From: Gnetum montanum
Lineage: Eukaryota > Streptophyta > Gnetopsida > Gnetales > Gnetaceae
Assembly: GCA_015680685.1 (NCBI GenBank)
Contig: MNCI01014150.1
Span: forward strand, 37,883-71,362
Length of the DNA stretch: 33,480 nt
Direction of reading: 5' to 3'
Position numbers and translations under genes: made by a program. Under the pieces are notes generated by a model. The model was not told the DNA's origin and made no database searches. It saw only the letters and a program-made list of their open reading frames with translations. Positions 21,001-30,062 of the stretch are shown here, piece after piece (positions within the stretch are counted from its first letter, which is position 1; every line of letters begins with the position of its first letter).

Positions 21001-22100
21001 CCATTGACTTGGACACAGTGGAGCCTTCATCAGATGGGACGGTCATACCATGCAACATTTATGAGAAAATGTGTAAATGTGCATTACGCTCGACACGTTC
21101 CTTGTGGGACTGTCGGAGTGTCAATGAAGAGCTCTGGAAGAGACTACAGAGGTCAGAGAAGGAAAGGGTATCTCTGATCAAAGAGGTTAGGGACCTAACA
21201 TTGCGGTGTGAATTCCTACAGGCATGGGAAACGGGTGACGGAGACTAGCGTACGACTATTATTGACTACACTCGCTATTGGATTGCAGTTAGGAATAGCG
21301 TGCAAACCAGTTAGGAGCTGGTGGAGTAGAGGATGCAAATAGAGCTGTTGGCCCAGAAAAGCCAAGACTGGAAGGATTTTTGCGCAAGTGTGCAAGAGTG
21401 GGGGCAGAAGGAGAAAGATCATAAGCATCTGTATAAGCGAGAAAGTCTCGCTTATCGTCAGCATTATAGAGATTCTTCCATCGAAGCTCAATCCTTGCGG
21501 GTATTCCTCGATGTCATTGGCTCATCCAAAGCCTTCGAGAAGTTTCAGGAGTAGGTGACAGTAAGTGCATCCCCGGAAAGAGAGATTGCTCTTCCTGGGG
21601 GTGAGACTACCGTCCCTACTTTCTTCCCTGAACCGACCCGATGGACTAGTGTGGAGAAGGGGAAAGTGAAAGCTGGAACTAATCTAGGGAATGGTGTGTG
21701 GTCTGAATTAACTGAGGATGAAATTATGCAGTGCTTATGGGTCGGTTTAGATCAGCTCCCCTTTGCTGCGGAAGCAGGACCATTGCGAGTAAGTTTGGGT
21801 GTTACTGAATTCAAATTTTTTGGTTTATCCTATGGTGACTTTTACTGATGTATTTACTGTATATAGGTACCAGGAGTGGACAAAGAAGGCGAATAGGGTG
21901 GTGAGCAAGTACAGGAAGACAAGCATAATGACGAAGACCGTCCTCTTGTGGAGCCAATGTTAGAGCAAGGACCTCATGAAGATGACATTCCTCATGAAGG
22001 AATACCTTCTAAAAGAGACGACCCACTTGAGGATGATTTATTAGGCTCAGAGCTAGACTTGAGGGATACGGGTGATAGTGGTACTAGGGGGAATGCGTAA
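18023..22100 (+). pseudogene. Intron-bearing antisense gene inside element C, eight exons, unknown product
   Basis: Exons 18023-18141, 18439-18888, 18976-19250, 19364-20413, 20526-20693, 20764-20892, 20971-21788 and 21867-22100. The seven introns (297, 87, 113, 112, 70, 78, 78 bases) all start GT and end AG. Phases 2, 2, 1, 1, 1, 1, 0 match at every junction, giving 3,243 bases, 1,080 codons plus a TAA stop. The ATG context CAACAATGGC is ideal for a plant. About 12 in-frame stops (ten TAG, one TAA, one TGA) and no frameshift are seen. The product would have a basic N-terminus (MAPKVRGKNAKLAK), a large helical middle (exon 4, about codons 282-631), a charged coiled-coil-like part in exon 7 (LWKRLQRSEKERVSLIKEV) and an acidic tail. 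The phrase LFADLFGIPSDGF recalls the 'putative plant transposon protein' type, but weakly. The function is unknown. Confidence 0.85.
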
Positions 22101-22295
22101 TTGTGATTTACGCTTGATTTTATTGATTGGAATTGAGCAATGGTTATATGAATGTTGGAAAGGTTGACTATAAGATCTTCTGTATGACTTTAAATGTTAT
22201 TATTATTATTTTTTATTTTTATGTTTTTATTCATGCAAAGCATAAGTGGAATTGTTAAAGACTGTGGATAGTTTGCGTTGTTGTAGAATGGAATT
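22101..22295 (+). other. 3' region after the antisense gene's stop
   Basis: A+T-rich, with a TTATTATTATTATTTTTTATT run near 22197-22220 that could help form a 3' end. No exact AATAAA was found on the plus strand. It leads into the small minisatellite at 22296. Confidence 0.3.
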
Positions 22296-22456
22296 GTTAG
22301 TTTAAGGCCATCACGGGCCGCCAAATAGTGTTTGCGTAAGATACAAGGTAGTTTTAGGCCAATGCGGGCTAGCACTAGTTTTAGGCCATTGCGGGCCTTT
22401 GCTAGTTTTAGGCTGTTGCGGGCTGCCACTAGTTTAAGGCTGTTGCAGGCAATGTG
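22296..22456 (+). repeat. Second minisatellite, five units, next to the antisense gene
   Basis: Five units with core TAGTTTTAGGCCATTGCGGGC. The last four start near 22351, 22378, 22405 and 22432, so the unit is close to 27 bases. The core is clearly related to that of the array at 13608-14098 (TAGTTTTACGTCGTAGCGGAC) and is on the same strand. Confidence 0.9.
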
Positions 22457-22697
22457 CGTAAGTGTGGAAGTGTAACTGATGACAGCGTACGTTTCTACGT
22501 AATTGAGCCAAAGTGACTAATAGCAATCAAAGAGCGTAAATTGCGTAAAAATGAGAAATGTAAATAGCGTAATAGATAGAAAGCATAAAAACATGTACAT
22601 AGAAAATTGTCAATCGAATTCGATAAGCGTAAGTGGAAAACTAGTGGAAGCGTAGTGATGCGCATGAATGCCACTCAGATCAATCGCTAATTCACAA
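22457..22697. repeat. Cluster of GCGTAA motifs
   Basis: Within about 240 bases GCGTAA or GCGTA occurs about eight times on the plus strand, for example near 22455, 22533, 22542, 22568 and 22628. The same motif is frequent in the U3 part of the LTRs and in the LTR hairpin. No coding is seen. The region lies between the antisense gene's repeat and the natural stop of gag-protease. Confidence 0.5.
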
Positions 22698-22769
22698 TTA
22701 TTTCTTAATGGCCTTTACGTTGAGTGATGCGTAAGGGCATGGAGATTTGTGAATTGCCACCTCCATACC

Positions 22770-22781
22770 ACCGTCCTGAAA
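22770..22781. repeat. 12-bp direct repeat ACCGTCCTGAAA, copy 2
   Basis: Partner of 17602-17613. Here it lies inside the coding tail of gag-protease, read LPFQDGG on the minus strand. Confidence 0.9.
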
Positions 22782-24526
22782 TGGTAGGTCGGCCCAGGCT
22801 AGACTCTCATCATTCGTTTCGGTTTGTTCAGGGATTCGGGGATGGGTCTAATCATCGGATGTTTCTATCTCCAAACCCCATTCTTCTTCGATATTGTTAA
22901 TAGTCCTGGGGGTGATTTCGTTACCGTGTATTACAACCTCCCCCCCTACGTAGGGTAGGTGTATTTCCTGGTGTATTGGTGACGAAATCATCCTCAGTTG
23001 GGCTAACCAGGACCTTCCTAGAATTAAGTTGAAACCAGACATCTCCTCGACAACGAGGAATGTATCATCTGTTGGGAATTGATCCCCTGCCACAAATTCG
23101 ATGCGCACTATCCCCTTGACTTGAACCCATGCTCCGTTGAATGACTTTATGCACATTATTTTTGTGGGACTGATCTGGTCGACCAGACCCAACCTATCCA
23201 CGATGGGATAAGGGATGACATTTGTAGCAGCGTCGTCATCCATGTGCACCCTCCGGATCTGATATTGGCCAACCCGGATGGTAATAAACATGGGTTCAGT
23301 TGTCACTTGACCTTTCTCAAGATCATCCTTAATGGATTCATCATGAAAGGTCAACAAGGTAGGCTTAGGTCACTCAGCGTCAGAGGGAAACATGACAGCG
23401 TGTATCGCTTCCTCCTTCACTGGTAAGCTTTCATCCACAGGTATGGATGTTAGCATACGGACCATGGCCTCACGGTGTTTTTGAGATGTCATGAGTAAGT
23501 CATAGAGGCTCACCATTGTATTTTTTTGTTTCAGGGCCTGTTTGACCTACGTAAACACATCGAGGAGATCCTGTTCTCAGCTAGCTTGTTTGTCCCCTCT
23601 GTCTTCTTCCATTCGTCCCAAGAGACGAATCTCCTGAGGCAGAACGACGTCAATCAAAGAGTTGTGTTTCTTCCTGCCGAGGGGAGGTGACTGCATTTCT
23701 GCACCCTTGTCCTACCCATGGGATGTAGGAATAGAGGCCAAGGGCCTAGGCTTAGGGAAGCCTAGCGTAGTAGGGTTTTTGGCCGCATTGATGGACGCAT
23801 CTCCTTTTGTTTTTTTATTGGGTGGCGATGGATGGTTTTGGTTAGAGGTTTGCCCCTGCGTAAAAGGAGCAGTCGATGGTTTTGATACTCTAAGGATGAA
23901 AGGCGCTTTAGGTGTAGGCGCAAACGTGGCCCTGGATTTACTGTTAGTGCGAGGCTGGGTTAAATCTGGAGAAGGCGCTTGAATGAAAAAGAGCGGTCTC
24001 GAGATGCCACTGGCTACCGGTGAAAAGCCTATCCCCCAAGGTGAACTAGCAAGCACGCATAAAACAAAGGGCTATTTAGGCAGTACCTTCCCTTCACTGT
24101 CCATACTCACCACGTTGATTGTGTAGGGTGCGTTATTTGCGTTTAATGGATCCTTGTACACATGCAATGCCTGGTTTTCAGGACACGTTGGACTACTGTC
24201 GTCTAGTTTCAGAGAACCATCATCGATCATGCATTGAATGTCATCTTTCAACGCCTAGCAGTAATCCATGTCGTGACCACACAACTGGTGGTAGTCACAG
24301 AAATGGTCCAGCCTGAAAAACCTCGGAACTGGTGGTTCGTCAGGTAGGGCTAAAGAAGGATTCTTCAGCAGTTCACAATGACGCCTGTGACGCTTCAGAG
24401 CTTCTTCGGATACCTTCTTAGTCTGAACGTATCCTACCCCTAATAGTTTTTTCAATAGTTTTGAATGTTTTATAGGCATGGTTGTATACTTTGAGCGATC
24501 TTTATGCTCAAAGTTTGGTTTTAGCT

Positions 24527-24532
24527 GGGGGG
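24527..24532 (-). other. C6 run at gag frame change
   Basis: Upstream of this run on the minus strand gag reads sensibly in one frame (TSQDTSAAEKPP). Downstream it reads sensibly in the next frame (QLKPNFEHKDRSKYTT). A one-base slip in the six-C run accounts for both. It could be mutation in a homopolymer or a true recoding site. Confidence 0.7.
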
Positions 24533-26131
24533 CTTTTCAGCGGCAGATGTGTCTTGGCTGGTGCTGCTCGCACTAGCCATGGTCTCGGGAGACGCCATAG
24601 GTGCCTTCTTGTTTTTGTTCTTAGCACCTTCAGCCAGTGCAGCTACTATCGTTGTTGTTGTTTTACCTTTATCTTTGCCCTTGTTGTTAGCGTTTTTATA
24701 GGCGACATACGCCGGGTCTTTGCTGGCCTCTGCAGCATCTTGGATACTTTTAGTGTAAGTGAAAGCCTAATGTAAGGAGCTAGGAGAAAGGTAATACAGC
24801 TTAGACATGATGAAGTTGTTAACTGCTCTTTTGAAAATGGCCAGCAAATGGGCCTCTGCGATTGACTCATAGATTTTGTTCAAAGTAGCACTCCACCGCT
24901 GTATGAACTTTTGGACTAGTTCGAGCGGGTCCTGTTTCACTCCCATAAGTTGATCTAATGTGATCTCTAGCTTTAGGTTGTATTTAAAGTGAGTCACGAA
25001 TTGTGTCAGAAGCTCTTCCAAGGTTGAGATGGAAGAGCGAGGGAGGGCTCGATACCAATCCAAAGCTTTCCCTGCCAGAGACATTACAAAGACACGGATG
25101 ATTGTATGAGGCCATTGTTGTAGCAACAAGGATTCAGATCTAAAGGTAACCAGATGTGCATTAGGATCTCCCTCTCCATTATATTTAGTGAAATGGGGTA
25201 AGGACATCCCTATGGGCAACGACAGCATGGGGACCGCTGGACTAATGGGATCATCCTGATAGAAATCCATGATCTGTATTGTGTCAGAGCCAGTGGCCTT
25301 AAGGCGTCTAACCTCCTCAGTGAGGGTCTGAATAAGTAAGAAAGCTTGATCTAAGCCTATTGATGAAGATGTTTGTGTAGGGGAAACAGGGGGTTGACCT
25401 GAAAGAGCTGTGCCAGGCAGTGAAAATGGAGGGATGGCTTGTCCGGCAGGCGACGAAGTGGGGATCCCTGCAGATGGAGCTACCTGCAAAGACGACCACC
25501 CACTGGGTTGAGCAGAGAAATTAACTACTGCCAATTATGTAGGATAGGGATTATAAGGATATTATGGGACCATCTGCGGGACCTACGTGGTGGGTGCAAC
25601 TAAGCGTTGCACACCATATAGCGCAGACTGGTAGTGTTTTGCCACAGGTGTGATCAACTAACATGTGGTGGGTTGTTGGATGAATGTCTGTGGCTGAGCG
25701 GTAGTTGTGATCTGTTGCCTTGGAGGGGGTGGCAATGATAACGTCTGGATTGGATTTTGTACTAGGTGAGTTGTAGGCACGACATGAGATTGCACTTGGG
25801 TGATGTAATAGGGCGTGGTGGACGCAGGCACCACCGATGGAATACTGATTACGCACGGTGACGAGGCTACCCCCATGTTATTCTAGGGTGGTATTTGCAC
25901 CTGTAGGATAGATGATTGCGTAGTGACCTGCAGGATGACAAGAATGTGAGTTTGAGTGGTCATGGTTGGATTAAGGTGGGCGGCTTCTCCTGTGAGATTA
26001 AATAGGGGGTTTATGTACGTATGGGGACTAAGAGTGTGGTATGAATGTTCAGACTGGGCTGCAAGTTCATCTTCCTCTTCTTCCCCATTCTGAGGTTCTA
26101 GCATAAATTGTGTAGCCTAGCTCCTAGCCAT

Positions 26132-26735
26132 GACCAATTGTGTTATGATTTCATGGTAATGTTTTGTCAGGGGGATGATGTTGTAGGCGGTAGGGGTAAA
26201 ATCTTGACCCCCTCTGTGGATCAACTCAAAGTTTCTTTTCGCTTCGATCTTGGCTTGACTGAGAGCAAGCTTTGCCTAAATCTTGACACAAATAAAATTA
26301 TATTCCTTAGGCGTCATGACGGTGAATACAGGATCTTTCCCCTGTAACCTCAACAAACGACGCGACGGTCCCTAAGGTCCTATAACACTAGAGGTTGGTC
26401 CGGTGGTGATGATGGGATTCACAAATGTGGCACCCGAGTCAGTGGTAATCATGGTGGCTGTGGTTGTGTATGCAGAATCCATTGGTCAAATAGATTAATG
26501 ATAATAAGTGACTGGATCTAAAAGGTGATGGACAAAGAAGATCGCAATTAGGCTTTTTATCCTGTAGGATTCCAAAGGAATCGTTACAGTGATCGATCTA
26601 CACCACACTATTTTTCGTAAACTTCCCTAGAGATTTTATGTTTACATTTTTAGAGATGCGAGTACAGATCGCTTACAGGGCTACCCGTAAAAAATACGAA
26701 TCAGAGCCTAGGCCCTCCTTCTAACACCAGAAAAC
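26132..26735 (-). other. Untranslated leader of element C
   Basis: About 600 bases between the 5' LTR and the gag start. A plus-strand frame at 26108-26347 has no known relative and is treated as chance. The primer site is at the LTR end. Leaders of this size occur in large Tat-lineage elements. Confidence 0.6.
26712..26729 (-). promoter_or_regulatory. Primer-binding site of element C (tRNA not assigned)
   Basis: The minus strand reads TGGTGTTAGAAGGAGGGC, starting six bases inside the LTR end. The TGG start and position are right. It is not a clean match to the initiator-Met or Asp primer sites, and I cannot name the tRNA from memory with safety. Confidence 0.55.
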
Positions 26736-27463
26736 TGTAACAACGGAAAATGTCAGTAGCTAAAAATACCAAACAAAAATCTGTGTACACAGTATTAACC
26801 ATGGATCCATGTGAGGGCCGTGCTAGAGGAAACAAATCCGTGGTGCCCTGAACAGCCTTTTCGATTAGACAGGGACTTACTCAATCAGTAAATCAATGAA
26901 TATTGTAGATATTCCATGGAACAATCTGATTTGGTGAATCGACAAAGGAGAAGAAAACAATGTAGATGACAACAATGTCAACACGACGGGAAGAATCGAA
27001 TTTAAGGAAAATGTGCAATTCCAAGATCTGTACTTTGACCCGAAAACTGGGTATATTGCATACAAATTTCCAATGGAAAAGCTCCGCTTATCTTGTGCGA
27101 AGCATACACAAAATAACAAGAAAACTATTCAACGAGGAGTACAGAATGGAGTTCAATCTACATCATAAGCCAGAGATGGGATGCAAGGAAGGTCAAGCTC
27201 TGATGTCTATCGATCAACTATTTCTGATCAATAAAACTCGCAAACCACACCATATGATCTTTCAATCTCTGATCTGCTCCTTTTGCCTTGGGTAGTCTCT
27301 GCTCAAAACTGCTAATGATCGCCAATGGAGAGAGCTATGTTTTCGCCAAAGGACTGATCGCTCCTACTGCCAATGCTCCAGCGAAATGTCTTCTGTCTCT
27401 GCTAAAAGGTGTTGCTACCAAAAGTTAAAAGATGTCGGTCCTTTGTTTCTTTGTCAACTGGAG

Positions 27464-27471
27464 TATTTATA
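27464..27471 (-). promoter_or_regulatory. TATA box in 5' LTR of element C
   Basis: The minus strand reads CTTATAAATACTCC, identical in the 3' LTR (11540-11547). This would have been the promoter for the genomic RNA of the element. Confidence 0.6.
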
Positions 27472-27638
27472 AGTTCAAGAACATGTGGAGAAAGCATGGT
27501 CCTAATGACACGTGTCCCGAACTTTCAAAATACTGTTGACCTGGTAAACTTTATGTTGAAATTGGCCATGTCGCATCACATTTTTAGGAGAAGGGGAAAT
27601 GTACGCTGTCAACACTTTTGCCAAAGCTGCTTCACGAT

Positions 27639-27672
27639 TACGCACAATACGCTCATCAGTGTATTGTGCATA
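27639..27672. repeat. Hairpin in U3 of the 5' LTR
   Basis: Left arm TACGCACAATACGCT (27639-27653), loop CATC, right arm AGTGTATTGTGCATA (27658-27672), with two transitions away from a perfect partner. It lies about 170-200 bases upstream of the TATA box in element sense. Confidence 0.9.
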
Positions 27673-28298
27673 TGGATAGCGGATACGTAACTGCTTTAGC
27701 TAGATTTATGATTTATTACACTAGTTTATGCTGTGTTGTGTGGCAGAGCATAATAGAGCATGGGAGTAGTTGATGCCAACTATTTTATGCTTATTTACAC
27801 CACAAAGCGTAATAGAGCATAAAAATGGTCAACTTTACAATGAATTACGCTTGTCCATGCTGCGTAGCGTAATAAGCATAAAGTGACCAATCTGCAAAGA
27901 AAAGAAATCAATCTACAGCTCTTCCTTGTATTTTGACTTTGTCTTCTTTGAAGCTCATTACACTGCTCTACGTAACGGAGTGTAAACTCGGCCCTGAGCA
28001 AAAGACTTAGCCAAGTATGTGCTAGGTTTCACACTTTAAACTTCATCAAAACTACCGAAGTAAGTTGCTTTCTGATATCGAGCTATGCTAAACAGAGTTA
28101 TGTTGAATGACACCACGCTATGTTGCGTAATGTAGCATAAAGAGAGAAAGCAAAGTAAGTTTAGAATCTGTGAGAAAATCGAAGACTTGATGTTGCATGC
28201 CTCTTTGCTTTGTTCCATCTTCTGAATTATTCTCGCAAACTTCCACTCGAATCGTGAATCTTTGCCTGAGGCCAATTCACAATTTCTACGGTGTTTCG

Positions 28299-28303
28299 AC
28301 TAT
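28299..28303. repeat. Target-site duplication ACTAT, right copy
   Basis: Matches 10807-10811. The copia pol frame resumes in phase directly after it. Confidence 0.9.
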
Positions 28304-30062
28304 CAAACCAATAGAAACTAAGGTCGAGATTCCTCAATGTCTTAGGAATAGTGAAAGTGACTTTTCCATCCATACATCACCTTCATGAGAGGAAACCTCT
28401 CAAGAACCCCAACTACATAGGAGCAACCATGTAGTTATTGCTCATCGTGACTTTGTGATTGAAGAGGAAGCACTTATGATGGATGTGCATGATGTTGAGC
28501 TGCATAAATATGATGAGGGTCTCTCATCACCTAATAGTAAGGAATGGATAAATGCTATGATGGAAGAGATAGATAAATTCTATGAGGACCAATCATGTTT
28601 GGGACTTGGTTGACCTTCTGCCTAGGTGCAAGGCCATTGGAAACAAATGGATCTTAGAAATTAAGCGTAAGGTAGATGGTTCCATCAAAAAATATAAGGC
28701 ATGCCTTATAGTAAAGAGGTATACCCAACAAGAAGGTATAGATTTTGAAGAAACTTTCTCACCAGTGGGAAAGTTTGGTTCTATCTATTTCATTTTGGCT
28801 ATAGTTGTATATCTTGATTGGGAACTTTACCAAATGGATGTTAAGACTGCACTTCTCTATAGAGAACTAGATGAGGAAATCTATATGATGAAACCACATG
28901 GGTTCATATTCAATGGTCAGGAGTATAAGATCTGCAAACTTTGACATTCCATTTATGGATTAAAATAGTCATCTAGAAAATGGTACTTTTGATTTCATTA
29001 AGCCATCACTATAGATGAGTTTACAATGATCGAAGAAGATCATTGTGTGTATGTCAAAAGATCCAATAAAAGTTTCATTTTTCTCTTCTTGTATGTGAAT
29101 GGTATTTTACTAGCTAGTAATGAAAAAGAGATGGTTATTACCACAAAAATATGTTTGTCCTCAAATTTAAAATGAAGGACATGGGTGAAGCAAATTGTAC
29201 GTTTGGTGTAAAGATCCTAAGGGATCATTTAAGGAGACTTCTTGGTTTGTCACAAGAAAATTACCTAAAGAAACTTCTTGAGTAATTCAAAATGCACAAC
29301 TGTCAAACCATTAATACACCCATTGCTAAAGGTGAGAATCTAAGCCTTAATAAGTGTCCAAAAACTTCCAAATACAAGGAGAAAATGAGTCATGTATCAT
29401 ATGTTAGTGTTGTTGAAAGCTTGATGTATGTGTTCATGTGTACTCAACTTGACATATGCTTTGTAGTAGGATTGGTTAGTCATTACTAATAAAATCCTAG
29501 AAATACACAATAGAAACTATTTAAGAGGATTCTCCATTATTTAAAGGGGACTATGAACTACATGCTTTGTTATTAAGGATCTGATTTGTGGCTTGTAGAT
29601 TATTGTGATGTTGATTAGGGTAGTAACTTATATGAATTCCAATCAATATCTAGGTATGCTTTCATGCTAAATCATGATGCCATATCTTTGAGTAGTAAGA
29701 ATTAAACTTGTGTAGCCATATTCACAATGAAGGAAATGTCTATTGTATGTTCAATGGCAACATAAGAAGCCATTTGATTGAGGAGATTGCTTGAAGCACT
29801 TGGAATTGTTGCAAATGTATCATGACCAAAAATAGTCACAACACTTAGATATTCAAAGAATCCTAAGTATCATGGTAAGGCAAAGCACATTGATATAAAG
29901 TATAATTTTGTCCAAGAATTAGTGGTGAAAGGAGAAGTGACCTTGCAACACATTTCTATGAGTCAGATGATTTTAGATCCTCTGACAAAACTAATTCCTA
30001 GAGATGTATTCATGGCTCATGCTAAAACCTTAGGGATTGGTAGAATTTCATTGCATGTATGA
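28304..30062 (+). pseudogene. Copia reverse transcriptase and RNase H (broken, 3' part of split pol)
   Basis: The linker (IETKVEIPQCLRNSESDF) continues the frame cut at 10811. The RT core is open from 28582 to 28944, with NKWILEIKRKVDGSI, YTQQEGIDFEETFSP and LYQMDVKTALLYRELDEEIY, all standard copia RT phrases. The catalytic motif at 29092-29103 reads YVNG instead of YVDD, so RT is dead. RNase H and the tail lie at about 29590-30060 (SRYAFMLNHDAISLSSKN, then ILDPLTKLIPRDVFMAH), ending with TGA at 30060-30062, the usual copia end. Several stops and shifts lie between 28945 and 29600. Confidence 0.92.

Larger units (their letters stand above)
17608..22718 (-). other. Predicted 5.1-kb intron of the element's sense transcript
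   Basis: Read on the minus strand. A donor AAC|GTAAAG (GT at 22718-22717) lies in phase 0 just before the natural TAA end of the gag-protease frame. An acceptor with a T-rich tract (GGTGATTTTTCAG, AG at 17609-17608) stands in phase 0 at the start of the RT frame. Splicing would join gag-protease and RT-integrase into one frame. Ogre-type elements of the same lineage are known to splice out an intron between protease and RT. Other donors such as GAG|GTGGCA near 22762 are possible. Everything between, including the antisense gene, would be removed from the spliced RNA. Confidence 0.5.
22698..26131 (-). pseudogene. Element C gag-protease (broken)
   Basis: The start is placed at the ATG at 26131 (MARS, then a TAG). 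A Pro/Thr/Gln-rich N-terminal region follows, then the capsid domain at about 25210-24780 (LPHFTKYNGEGDPNAHLVTF, then LDWYRALP and FVTHFKYN). A run of six C on the minus strand (24527-24532) marks a one-base frame change. Next come the knuckle CDYHQLCGHDMDYC (about 24255-24300), a Pro/Ser/Lys-rich linker (about 24060-23700) and protease (23357-22850). The protease active site reads MDDDAATNVIP, where a Gly is expected after the first Asp pair, while the partner motif NLILGRSWL is intact. The natural TAA is at 22698. Stops are mostly TAG. Confidence 0.9.
10812..28298 (-). mobile_element. Element C: 17.5-kb Tat-lineage Ty3/gypsy element with antisense passenger gene
   Basis: Complete element of 17,487 bases with two 1,563-base LTRs, ACTAT target duplication on both sides, polypurine tract (12376-12387) and primer site (about 26712-26729). 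On the minus strand the order is leader, gag-protease (26131-22698), a long predicted intron (22718-17608), RT, RNase H, a second archaeal-type RNase H, integrase (17607-14128), minisatellite, 3' region. The second RNase H is the mark of the Tat (Ogre/Retand) lineage. A plus-strand gene with introns occupies 18023-22100 inside the predicted intron. In the first 145 or so aligned bases of the two LTRs I count about 17-18 differences, mostly transitions, so the insertion is old. Confidence 0.95.
26736..28298 (-). repeat. 5' LTR of element C
   Basis: 1,563 bases. In element sense it starts CGAAACACCG (the terminal TG decayed to CG) and ends GTTGTTACA. U3 lies at the high-coordinate side, with the hairpin at 27639-27672 and the TATA box at 27464-27471. 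R-U5 is about 700 bases. The right border is fixed by the ACTAT duplication and by resumption of the copia frame. Confidence 0.95.
8615..30062 (+). mobile_element. Element B: Ty1/copia element split by element C
   Basis: The gag-pol of one copia element occupies 8615-10811 and 28304-30062, with element C lying between. The order is gag, protease, integrase, RT, RNase H, which is copia order. Together the two parts are about 3.95 kb, near 1,300 codons, the usual length of a copia polyprotein. The reading frame at 10811 (ending in the phrase EVEDLDFGTT) continues in phase at 28304 when one copy of the ACTAT target duplication is discounted. LTRs of B could not be placed. Confidence 0.9.

Noticed and set aside
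26108-26347. 79-codon plus-strand frame in the leader of element C
   Set aside because: No similarity noticed; it overlaps the gag start on the other strand. Likely chance.
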